Of a DNA stretch of 64,000 bases, positions 53,774 to 63,060 are shown piece after piece. The notes below the pieces were generated by a model. The model saw only the letters and a program-made list of their open reading frames with translations, had not been told where the DNA came from and searched no databases. Both the position numbers and the translations under genes were made by a program. This DNA is from Ornithodoros turicata (taxonomy: Eukaryota > Arthropoda > Arachnida > Ixodida > Argasidae). The stretch covers positions 9,370,052 to 9,434,051 of the forward strand of contig NC_088209.1 of NCBI RefSeq assembly GCF_037126465.1, written 5' to 3'. Positions within the stretch are counted from its first letter, which is position 1; the number at the start of each line of letters is the position of its first letter.

Positions 53774-53836
53774 CACCCCCCCCCCCATTTCTTTGCTCCC
53801 CTCTTCGGTACACGAGTTCCCCCTTTTTTTCTCCCC

Positions 53837-54430
53837 ACTGGAGAGCGAGCCTATGTCCAGCTTCGTAGACAAGTTTGAAAACGGTTAACACATCCATAAC
53901 CAACGGTGCGGAGTATCGTCGGATGCCAAGATTTTCAACTGCTTGCAGCTCTGATGCTGAGTCAGTAAGGACCACCCGATTCCGAGGGGGGGAGTGGAAC
54001 GATGTGCTGCAAAAAGAAAAGTATGTCGTAGAGTTCCGCAGCTGTGGGTGATGCACAATGCCAAAGGCGACGTCCTTAAACTACGACTTCGTCGGAGATG
54101 ACAAATGCTGACACGGACTTGCCATTTCGAGATACGCCATCGGTGTAAGCGGCGGTAAAGGTGGAAAACTACGCATCTAGGAGAGCATACAAATGGATTC
54201 GAAGGACTTGAGGGGGAATCTGAGCTGTGCGGACCTGGACGTCAGCAAGATGTGAGAAGGTGGATGGCAGAGGCAGAAACCAGGGGGCGTTCGGCGCTGT
54301 GACAGTCCTAGGTATGAAGCCGGTGAGAGCGTGGCGTGTCCTCCGCGCCACGCGATGGAAATCACTTTCAGTACGGTATCGAATTTTTCTCAGGAGTGGG
54401 TGACGGGGAACGTTCGCACGCAAAGGTAGG
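53837..54430 (-). mobile_element. LINE fragment: linker and RNase H start, minus strand
   Basis: Minus-strand frames give a linker region (RANVPRHPLLRKIRYR..., PWFLPLPSTF) at 54423-54169 and part of an RNase H (LTDSASELQAVENL, then PLVMDVLTVFKLVYEAGHRLALQW) ending at 53837. The same RNase H resumes as VPAHCGVEGNELADS near 47540, so the inverted Penelope-like pair with gypsy B appears to separate two halves of one LINE or of two close relatives. Several stops and shifts are present. Confidence 0.7.
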
Positions 54431-54439
54431 AAGTGTCGA

Positions 54440-55200
54440 GCCGTTTCCCGCTAACGGATGACCTCCCTCGAGAGTTCTCCAGCTTCAGCTAGCACTTGCC
54501 GTGTTTCAGCCATTATTGGAACGCCAAGGCGGCATGATATACCTTAGGCTTCTTATTGTTGACAGCATACCAGGGTCTTTGTTTATGGCAGACTGGGATT
54601 TGTAGACAAGGTATGATTCCCGTTCTTTTCGGAATCGATCGGTAGTGAAATTTAATTCAACAAGAAAAACTTAAACATCTTGAATTGAATGGCCCTCCTG
54701 GCTGAAATGGCGCGAAACTGGAAGAAGAAGAAACTGGAAGAAACTGGACTTTTTTCGTCACATTCGATTGGTAGTTAGTGAACCTAATCCTAAGAGAGGT
54801 TCTAGTCTGACCCACGTGCTGTGCTTACATAGGGAATGACGTCATCAAGGACGTATGACGTCACACAAGGCGAGAGCCGCTCAGTCCTCATATCAGTGAC
54901 GGCAGTGAATAAGATAGTTAATCATTGATACGCTATCATAGGCAATCAGCGATATCACATCATTGATAAGATTATTAAGTAGCAATAATGACGTCATGGT
55001 TGAAATAATCCAGGAATCGAACTTTGGTCGTTTTGGTTATCAGCCGCGCGCTTTAAACCTCTGAGCCGTAGGCTCAAATTGTTTGGTTTCACCCAGCTTT
55101 TTATTGATCCGTGTAGGCACAAGCACAAAACACAATTCAATACAGAATACAAATATAAGAATGATTGTTGATGGGGTTCAGATGAAGATGAATTATATAA
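54440..55200. other. Unassigned region with three CRE palindromes
   Basis: No coding similarity. TGACGTCA occurs at 54837-54844, 54856-54863 and 54989-54996. Words such as cattgat and gatatcac repeat between 54918 and 54975. Confidence 0.45.
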
Positions 55201-55206
55201 AACTAT

Positions 55207-55680
55207 ATATCGTATCATAGGTACTTAAGGGGGAGGCAGAAGAGCAACAGGGAGCGCGATTTCCCGCAGCTCTTTCGGGGAAGCGGTCTGCAGCATGGCA
55301 CGGAATAAACCAGGTCTGTTGTGAGTAAGCCTCCTTTGCGGTTCTTCCATGCGCGGCTCACGCAGTAGTGTTTGGGGCTCTGGTCGCGGTGAACGAAGGT
55401 TCCCACAATTTGGCGCCTAACGTAGGGCCTTTCCCAATTTTCGCTGCTGGGCTTTGTGATTTGGCTCTTCGTTTCGGGAGGCTAGAAGGAGCTTCATGCT
55501 CTTGTCTCCATAGCAGTGCTCGTACTTTGCACAATCGATTAGCGTCGCCGCTGTTTTTATTTTTCCATTGTTTTGGGGGTTCGGTTTTTTTCAAGACGGA
55601 AGCAGCCTTGTGCTGTTGCCTCAAGGGGCAGTTAGCTCAATCAGCCTGGTGAAGCGGAGTCGCTCTGTTATGTTATCCTA
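55207..55680 (+). mobile_element. LTR element fragment: LTR end, primer site and leader
   Basis: The stretch up to tcccaca (ends 55407) is a diverged relative of the LTR at 60047-60316. It is followed at 55411-55428 by tggcgcctaacgtagggc, two changes from the lysine-tRNA type primer site, and by a leader resembling 60317-60597. The LTR start is not clear. No coding part follows. Confidence 0.65.
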
Positions 55681-55699
55681 ATTCTAGTGTTTTCGTTGG

Positions 55700-56560
55700 C
55701 CTCGTGTTGGCAGAATAAGCGTGTTACGCCCAGTGTTCCAGAGCCGTTTGTTCGGTCGCCAGTATGGGAGCCACCATAGGTTTGTGTTTTCTCCAGCCTT
55801 TTACCTAATTCGGCTCTGGCTTGTTTTTGGAAATTGTTGGGTTTGAATTGTCAGTAGACCCTACAGTTGCAGTCTTGGATGTGTTGGATACCCGACACCC
55901 TTCGCTCGCTCCTCGGCCGTGGACACCCGAGGACAGCCATACGGACCTTGCAGGGCCGCTGACGAGGTTTGAGGTACTTTAGCAGTCCTCGTCCCCATAA
56001 TTATCACACTCCGGAATCTCCAGGCCGCAGCCTGACTATTCTAATCTAATCTAATCTAATCTTATTCTAGTCCGATACTGGTGTAACCATGCATGCCACG
56101 CCAAGGGCAGCGCGTCTTCATGTCAGGCAGTTCACCGCGGTAGGCATAACCATGTGCGCTGTTATTACTTGATATACCGCTCTCCTCGATCAGGGAAATA
56201 TCAGGTTGATAAGGTGATGATACGGCCTATCCGGCAGAACCGTATCTCCGACGTAGTTAAGACCGCCGCGACGGTGAGTACGCTTATCTCTTCGGATTTG
56301 CAAGAGATGCGCCGAATTGGTTACGCTTCAATGTATATCCCCGGTAAAGGAGCCGGCTTTCAGCTGGTCTAACAGGCTCGTTCAGCAACCCGCGTCGCCC
56401 TTGGTGAAATAAATGGGCGTCATTTCGACGCCTCTGAGTTGAGGAGCCCGCGGAGGAGCCCGCTAGGGATCCATGATGTCACGACCTTTTAAAACAGCCG
56501 CATGGTATGCGTGCAAGACATCTTGTGCTGCCGACGTCAGAGATCCCGTAGTAAACATGG
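55700..56560. other. Unassigned region with a (TCTAA)n tract
   Basis: The pentamer tctaa is repeated about four times at 56039-56061. It may be the tail of a retroelement ending at that point. Nothing else is recognised. Confidence 0.4.
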
Positions 56561-57912
56561 TAGGTAGGCCCTCTAACACACATTTTGAGTCGCTATAGAT
56601 GGTCCAGCGAGCAACTGCAGATTTCGAGAGGTGAAGTGAGACAGCACAAGCTCTTTCGATATTCGCCTACAGCATAACAAACGCACATGAGGAGCCGGAT
56701 GATGCCGAAGACGCGTCCGTGAAAATATGTATTCTGCCTGCGGAGCTGTTTTGCAACTCAGGACTGAACCAACGAAGAACATGCGTTAGTATATCCTTCT
56801 TTCCCGGGAGTCCAGGTACATTAGTTATTAGGTCAGGAGGCTGTAGGACGCATATTGCAATGACCGGTAATGCATGTGGCTTCTGCTTCGGAACAAGGCC
56901 ACATTGTGCCTCGATAGCTTGGATAAAAGAAGAGTGGTGACGACTGAATGGCTAGAAGCTGAAGATGACGATGGTGATGCGTTGCCAACCGCACGTAGTG
57001 GCGGAATGTTCCTTGCGTCCTGAGAGCTGATACAGGTGGGGTCCGTGCTTCTGCCATAGGTAAAGCGTTTGGCGTCGTACGAGAAAGACCAAGACAGAGT
57101 TTGACGCCCTTTGCTAAATAGGTTCCAATACTTTCTCTGTGGTAACAGGTAGGTTGTGAAGCAGGGGAATGTGATGAGTAACCATCTGACTTATAAGGGA
57201 TCGGCGAACGCTGAGCATTGCCTGAGGAGACGTGCCCCACCGGGAACCGCATAATTAAAGTAGAACATTAATGTGACTCTCAGGTATTACTTTTAGATTT
57301 TGTATCTCCACCACACATGAAAAACTCAGGTCGAGAGTAACGCCGAAAAAGTGGTGATGTGGTGCACGACGTACCTGATGATGACCAATATGTAGCTGAA
57401 ATCTCTAAAGATGGCGACGCATAAAAGGCAGCATTACTGTCTTTTCTGAAGACAGGTCCATGCCTCGCTCCACGAGGAAGTGCACTACGCGGTCAAGTGC
57501 AGACTGAAGGCGACGCTGTAAAGCAGGACGTGGAGGCAGCTGACCGCGAAATCTAGCTTCTTCAATGTGAGTGATCAAGTTTGTGATGCAGTCTATCGAG
57601 GTCCGTGCCTTTCTGAAACCTGCCATTTCGGGAGGTAGGAGACCCCCGAACTCTAAGAGCCACTCTACGGCCTCGGGTAATCCTTTCCGTGATCTTACAC
57701 AAGTAGCTTGTAAGGCTGATGGGCCGAAACGACGTCAACTCTCTAGGTGATTTTCCAGCCTTCAGGACTGGCACAACTTGCGATGTCTTCCATGCCGGGG
57801 GGGGGGGGGGGGGGGGACAAAACCGCGTCTCCAACAGTCGTTGATCAAATTAAAAGTAAAGTGCAAGACGTCGTCCCAAGGAGGCTGTAGGTTTGTGTGT
57901 GATTCAATCGGG
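56560..57912 (-). mobile_element. LINE copy, minus strand: RT, connector, start of RNase H
   Basis: Reading the minus strand downward: RT start (WDDVLHFTFNLINDCW, then TSQVVPVLKAGK and LTSFRPISLTSYLCKI) at 57880-57680; a palm fragment (ALDRVVHFLVERGMDLSSEKT) at about 57520-57440, with part of the RT between apparently lost; a connector (AKGVKLCLGLSRTTPNALPMAEARTPPVSALRTQ) near 57110-57000; and RNase H-like pieces (IHIFTDASS, IYSDSKCVLEG) at 56730-56580. Frames change several times. A 20-base G-run (57797-57816) replaces what should be PP.WK codons. I place it among RNase H-bearing LINEs of the I/R1/Jockey type without choosing a clade. Confidence 0.78.
57797..57816 (+). repeat. Poly-G run of 20 bases
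   Basis: An uninterrupted G tract inside the LINE reverse-transcriptase region. Long G-runs are unstable in replication and hard to sequence, so the count may be inexact. Confidence 0.8.
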
Positions 57913-58895
57913 CCTTCGGATGGTATGACGAATGCTGAGGTGAACTTGTTGTTTCGGGATTCGCCATCGGTGTATGCTGCCGTAAACGTAAAAAAACTTC
58001 TCGTGTACCAGAGCATGAAAATGAGCTCGGAGGACTTGAGGGGGGATCTGACGTGCACGTGCACTTGCCTATACTGCACGGACGACGTCTTTCACATCCA
58101 ACCTCCTCCACAGCTGCGGAACTCTGTGACATCCTTTTCTTTCTACAACACATCGCTGATTTTACACCGCGGGAATGGGCAGTCTTCACAGACTCCAAAT
58201 CTTCACTTCAAGCTATTGAAAATTCCAGCATACGAGGCCCATCCGCACCCCTAGTCACAAATATGTTAATGGCGTACCACACTGTCTATGCAGCAGGCCA
58301 CAGGCTAGTTCTCCAGTGGGTTCCAGCCTATTGTGGTGTCGTGGGGAACGAACAGGCAGACAGCGCCTCAGGAGCAGCACTCTCGCATCGGAATCGGACC
58401 AGTATTGTTCCGCTGAGAGGAGACCGCCGTTCATTTCTGTGACGCCTCATGACACCCCTGGCTTCCCGCCAATGGACAACCGACGTTCTCCCCCATCTAT
58501 GTTGAGCAGGGTTGATCCAACGCACGCTTCGCAGTGGCATAAACGCTTGAGAAAAGTTTACTACCCCACCTGCTGCCACTGTGGTGCTCTTGAGGATCTG
58601 GGGCACATTCTTCATTGCCCCCACTACCAACCTTCCCGAACCGCACTCTCCAAGTCTCTTCGTCACACTGTACTCTCGCCCCTTCTCCCTATCGAAATGG
58701 CCCAATCCAGCCAAGCAACGGTCTGCGCTCTAAGCTCTTTTGATCTTTTTTCTCGACACCATCGGACTTCGTTCGTTATTGTGAAGGGGCTCGTTATTTT
58801 ATTGGCCACATCCCCACCAGCACTGGGGTAGAGTATCACCTCTGGCGATGAACCTCCCCACTGTCCATCTCAACATAAAGTTGTTGTTGCTTTTA
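57913..58895 (+). mobile_element. LINE 3' end with inverted 5' segment (twin-priming-like)
   Basis: Plus strand 58086-58895 holds RNase H from TAAELCDIL through FTDSKSSLQAIEN and LQWVPAYCG..GNEQAD, then CCHCGALEDLGHILHC and a 3' tail ending aaagttgttgttgc. Immediately to the left, 57913-58085 is the preceding RNase H part (FTAAYTDGESRNNKFTSAFVIPS) but on the minus strand. This order, an inverted upstream segment joined to a sense 3' segment, is the pattern left by twin priming in LINEs. Confidence 0.72.
58053..58442 (+). pseudogene. LINE RNase H domain fragment
   Basis: The domain degrades RNA in RNA/DNA hybrids in LINEs that carry it. Seen: Asp in FTDSKSS, and the end motif VPAYCGVVGNEQADSAS, where the family His (VPAHCG) has become Tyr. 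Its N-terminal third, with the first catalytic Asp (YTDG), is on the opposite strand just to the left. Downstream the zinc-like CCHC segment continues in another frame (58316-58831), so a frameshift lies between about 58400 and 58480. Confidence 0.75.
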
Positions 58896-59307
58896 GATAC
58901 ACCTCCGCTACACATGACGTATTCCGGTCGAGAGTAACGCAGAGAAAGCAGTGAAATGGTGCGCGGCATACCTGATAATGACCAATATGTAGTTGAAATC
59001 TCTTAAGATGCCGACGCGTAGAAGGCAGCATTATCCTCTTTTCTCAAGACAGATCCATGCCTCTCCCCAGGAGGAAGTGGACTATGCAGTCTAGTGTAGT
59101 GTGAAGGCAACCTTGTAAAGGTAGCCACAGCTTTCCCGATGTCCATATTCAGATGTTATGCGTGTAGAGACTACTAAGTGCCCCTCAGGGAAAGAGACGA
59201 GGCAGGGCAACCATGACAACGTTGACAAGTTAAGGACTGACTAAGTTCCCCTGTAGTACACCGGCTGACAATGTATGTAGACTCGTGTCGCCTTCTGCTG
59301 TTCTCAC

Positions 59308-59838
59308 CAGGGATCCGAGCCAGAACTGAACACGAACCGAAAAACGAAAAAAACGTTACTTTCTAAGGAACCCGAACCGAACCCAACCCTAAAATTTTTT
59401 TTCTTTGTCATGAACCGAACCCGAACTGAAGCATATGGTTACAGGTTCCGGAATGGGTTCAGAGGTGAAATAATTGTACTGCTGACCGACCTTTTTTGAC
59501 TCTCCTGAAACGGTTATCTGACACCTTTCTCTTACAACCGTGTACAGTGAGCGTTAGCTCGCTTTCATATAGCAAAATTACTGCCCATTAACCGGTTAAA
59601 CCGGGACCGAAAAAAGTAACGGTTCGAATCCCTGTAAATGTCCCTGCCGCTGACCCGCTGACCGATTTTTTGTCTGTGCGTGCGCGGGGGGGCGGGTTCT
59701 CGCTGAGCCGAACGCGAACCGAACCGATGTACCTGAACCGGTTCAAGCTGATAATTTCGCTTCAGCGGAGCTAAACCCGAACCGAACCAATATGCCTGAA
59801 CCCGAACCGCACCGAAAAAATACCGGTTCCGTTGCCTG
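59308..59838. mobile_element. Non-autonomous hAT element built of GAACCG words (531 bp)
   Basis: A perfect 8-bp duplication GTTCTCAC at 59300-59307 and 59839-59846 flanks ends cagggatcc... and ...cgttgcctg, which pair as CAGG(G/C)A. The interior is packed with variants of cgaacccgaaccg and ccggttc on both sides, around an ordinary centre (about 59470-59680). Same architecture as 38616-39254 with a different word. No coding capacity. Confidence 0.88.
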
Positions 59839-60046
59839 GTTCTCACGAAAACAGACCAACCATTAAGAAAAGCAGCGATCCAGCGAAGAGCATGGCCAGT
59901 GATGTTGAAATTGTATTAGTTTGTGGGGGACGTGGTTGTAGCTTGTCGTATCATGTGCTTTCTCTTTAGGTCCAAGAAAACAGCCGCTGTAAGCTCACCG
60001 CGAAATCTAGCTTCTTCAATATGAGTGACCAAGTTTGTGATACATC

Positions 60047-61289
60047 TGTGGGGGCGCTGGTAGCAATAGGGATGTAGCCCCTTTGGGGCACTAGTTGTTT
60101 TGCTGGGGATAAAAACGTGGGCGCAACAGGGAATTAGGCAGTGGCTGCCACGAAGCCCGGGCGGACAGAACCTGTTCTGATGCGCTGGTAATGCGGTCTG
60201 GAATGTCGGAGAATAAACAAGGTTGGTTGGGAGTGAACCCGTTTTGTGGCTTTTCCCATGCGCGGTTGATGCGAGCGAGTTTGGGGTTCCGGTCGTGGTC
60301 AACGAAGGTTCCCACAATTTGGCCCCCAACGTGGGGCCTTCCCCGTTTTCTGCTGATACGAGTATGAGTGCCTGTTTGTAATTTTGTGATTTAGCTCTTT
60401 TTCGGAAGTGGGAAGGAGCTTCGGGCTCTTGCTTCCGTAGTGGTGTGCTAATTTTGCACGGTGCACTAGAGTCACCGCTGGTCTTATTTTGGTCTTTTGG
60501 TCGTTGGCCTTTTCGAGACGGAAGTAGCCTTGTGCTGTTGTCTCGAGGGGCAGTTGGCTCATCCTGCTTGGTGCAGCGGAGTCAGCTCTCGCCAACTCCC
60601 CATAGAGCCCATAGTATTGGTAAATTCACACAACACTGGGCACACGACCAATGAGAATGCAGCGGTTGCTCCATCAATCCTCCAATCAGAAGTCTTTCCG
60701 TCCGGCTCGCAGCCCGACCGGTTCTGGCTGTTGCTGACTTCTGCTTTCCATACTGGTCCGTACCGGCTACCCCTGACCTCAAAGTCTACTAGCTTTCATG
60801 CATTCCGTAAAGTTATTCCGTGATCCCCAAACAACTGAGAAAAGTGTCATAAACAGAAATTTATCTGAGTCATGATACTGACACAATCGGGCAGGTTGAC
60901 GCATATACGTGCATTGCGCGTACAGTCCATTGCGTAGCGCTTCCTAGCACACTGGAACAAAGTTCAAACTTGCAAAACACGCATGTCGACACAGCTTATT
61001 TCCAGCAACGAACAACTGTCACATACTTGCGCACGATCTCATCATCATCATGTCCTTGCCTGCTACACGTCAAACATAAAATGCTGCTGCTTCATGAATC
61101 CTATTTTCTTGTCACCGCTATGCAGAGACGCTGTTCGACAGAACCTGTTCTGATGCGCTGGCAATGCGGTCTTGAATGTCGGAGAATAAACAAGGTTGGT
61201 TGGGAGTGAACCTGTTTTGTGGCTTTTCCCATGCGCGGTTGATGCGAGCGAGTTTGGGGTTCCGGTCGCGGTGAACGAGGGTTCCCACA
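60047..61289 (+). mobile_element. Short non-coding LTR element (1.24 kb) inside a LINE
   Basis: The 5' LTR 60047-60316 starts TGTGGG and ends CCCACA. The 3' LTR is 5'-truncated: 61137-61289 matches 60164-60316 at 147 of 153 positions by my count. The interior shows no gag or pol. Flanking LINE sequence is continuous across it (caagtttgtgata before, cagtctatcgag after), with a possible but imperfect catc/cagtc duplication. Confidence 0.8.
60320..60337 (+). promoter_or_regulatory. Lysine-tRNA type primer-binding site
   Basis: TGGCCCCCAACGTGGGGC differs at one base from the site used with tRNA-Lys(1,2) in several retroviruses and retrotransposons. It starts three bases after the LTR. Confidence 0.75.
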
Positions 61290-61896
61290 CAGTCTATCGA
61301 GGTCCGTGCCTTTCCGCAACCTGCCATTTCGGAAGGTAGGAGATACTGGAACTCTAAGAACCACTCTATGGCTTCGGATAATCCTTTCCGCGTGATCTTA
61401 CACAGGCAGCTTGTAAAGCTGATGGGCCGAAACGACGTTAGCTCTCTGGATGATTTTAAAGGCTTCCGGACTGGCACAACTTACGACTTCTACCATAACG
61501 GGGGACAAAACCGTGTCTCCAAGAGTCGTTGATGAAATTAAAAGTAAAGTGCGCGACGTCGGTCCCAAGGAGGCTTTGTATGAGATGATTCAATTGGGCA
61601 CTGGAGCTGACCGCTTCGTCGACAGGTGGATGGCGGCATCCAAGTCGTGTCCATATATGAGTCTGATATCATATATAGTCTTAGTCGTATATCAGTCAGG
61701 TGGCCGTGTAAGGTCAACCGCCTGATACACGGCTTGTGAGGAGTCCCTGCGGGATGCTGTGCATGACGCATCTGAGGGCTTTTGAATTAATGTGCTCTCG
61801 CAGAGAAACACCAACGACCTCTACGAATTTTCGTGGCTATTGCGGTACCGAACGAAGCTACAGCTCCTCCACGTTTTAGGAAAAGTCTCTTTAGTG

Positions 61897-61947
61897 AGAG
61901 AACTGACGTTCTGAGGCTGGAACAACATAAACGGACAAACACGTACA
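61897..61947 (+). repeat. Second copy of one arm of the 53170-53276 palindrome
   Basis: gagaactgacgttctgaggctgg and aacaacataaacggacaaacac match the left arm at 53170 closely. No opposite arm follows. Confidence 0.65.
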
Positions 61948-62039
61948 AAGCCTCGAATTGCTTCCTTTCATTTCCCTTTTTTGTTACTTTGCATTAAACA
62001 TATTCCCCCTCAAATTGATTAAGAAATTAAAGATGAAAG

Positions 62040-62145
62040 ATGGAAGTCACAGAAAACGTTAGCCAGCTGTAGAACTCGAACCCACATCTTTTTAATTTCC
62101 TGTGCAAGGCTCTACCAATTGAGCTCTACCAAGGAAACACTTTTT
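62040..62145 (-). repeat. tRNA-like (SINE-type) repeat, copy 2
   Basis: The minus strand reads agctcaattggtagagc (a good A box), later gggttcgagttct (B box), ctggctaac and a tail gtgacttccatctttcat. The anticodon stem does not pair, so it is not a working tRNA gene. The tail and 3' part match copy 1 at 53385-53479. Confidence 0.6.
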
Positions 62146-62418
62146 TTAAGAACGTTTAATTTCACACTGTTACAGTTCAAGATATAGATGTTTGACAGTG
62201 ACGACACAAAAATACACGTTGAGGTGAAGTATGTACAAAAGCATGCGTGTGATTTGAGGACCAGGATCAGACCAGTAGAGAAGACCGGGATCAGACAACC
62301 AGACTGTTGACCATGAGGACGACGATTCCATTAATACCCCGTGGGGCTTGACAAAACAAGCTCAAGTACTTTGAGGCAGATAGGGAGCTCCGCACTACCT
62401 GTTTGGCAGAGGAGAAAC

Positions 62419-63060
62419 CTACACAGTGACGTCAGGTACTTCCTGAAGAAAGGCCAGGAGCAGACTGGAGGATAATTGCGGTCTCTTATATGACAACATA
62501 TCCGCAACGAGTACAAATCTAACCAAATAAGTACGTCCCACGGGAGGTCCCCACCTGGACGGGTCGAGAGGGGCTGAATGGCCCCGCGCACTCAGGTAGA
62601 TATTCTTCTTGAAGGCACGATGAAATGCGTCCCAGAAGTAGAAAGCATCCCAGCATGATAGGAAAGCATGCTCGTTGGTCTCCTCCTCCGGGCAGAGCCT
62701 ACAGTTGTCGTTATTGAAAGCCACGAATCCTCGTTCTCGCAGCCAAGCGCGCACAGGTAGAGTGCCTTTCTGTAGGAGGGAAAAAAATATTTCACCGTAG
62801 CTCCTACAGGAGTCTTCCTCACTGGCACGAGCACATACTCCCCAGGAGCCGAGCCGAAAAGCTGCCTGTAGAAGTGAGGGTGGAAAAGATTGTCAACAAC
62901 ACCTGAATACAGGGACCGACGCGAGGCCTGCGAAGATGAACTCATACGGAAACTGCCTGGCGAGGAAGTGTATAGTGTCAGCAACTTCCTTGTAGAATCC
63001 CCATGTGCAGAGTGGTGTGTCGTACTATGTGGATACAACTATCCCAGGTAGCTCATCCTT
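62419..63060 (-). pseudogene. C-terminal fragment of a second LINE type with zinc-binding region
   Basis: On the minus strand, frames give CTWGFYKEVADTIHFLARQFPYEFIFAGLASVPVF (about 63010-62890), then PVRAWLRERGFVAFNNDNCRLCPEEETNEHAFLSCWDAFYFWD (about 62760-62630), which is the zf-RVT-like zinc-binding segment (C-x2-C...H...C) found after the RT in some LINEs. The rest, to 62419, is a hydrophobic C-terminus. One frame change and one stop lie between the two parts. The RT itself is not in the window. Confidence 0.7.

Larger units (their letters stand above)
47603..53836. repeat. Inverted pair of Penelope-like 3' ends, split by gypsy element B
   Basis: The arm on the left (47603-47693, continuing at 53047-53163 beyond gypsy B) is the reverse complement of the arm on the right (53627-53836). 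Shared phrases include gaagaggggagcaaagaaat, the ctgaagaag...cgaaacgtc motif, and catcccccaca. The centre (53164-53626) holds a small palindrome, a tRNA-like repeat and a MITE. LINE RNase H sequence lies just outside both ends (LQW at 53837 onward; VPAHCG at about 47540), so the pair sits inside a LINE. Inverted tandem arrangements are known for Penelope-like elements; there is no RT here. Confidence 0.7.
58896..61730 (-). mobile_element. LINE copy, minus strand, carrying two nested insertions
   Basis: Pieces of one RT run down the minus strand: 61600-61290 (LTSFRPISFTSCLCKI, EMAGCGKARTSIDC), then 60046-59900 (TNLVTHIEEARFRGELTAAVFLDLK), then 59300-58896, which matches 57290-57530 of the neighbouring copy. 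A short LTR element (60047-61289) interrupts between SIDC and TNLV, and a hAT-type element (59308-59838) interrupts further on. Joining the flanks by eye preserves the order of RT motifs. The catalytic YADD region is not recognisable. Confidence 0.72.

Noticed and set aside
56039..56061. (TCTAA)n tract as telomere-like repeat
   Set aside because: Arthropod telomeres are usually TTAGG. Only about four units are present, next to retroelement debris.
62040..62145. Functional tRNA gene
   Set aside because: A and B boxes are good, but the anticodon stem and the acceptor stem do not pair.
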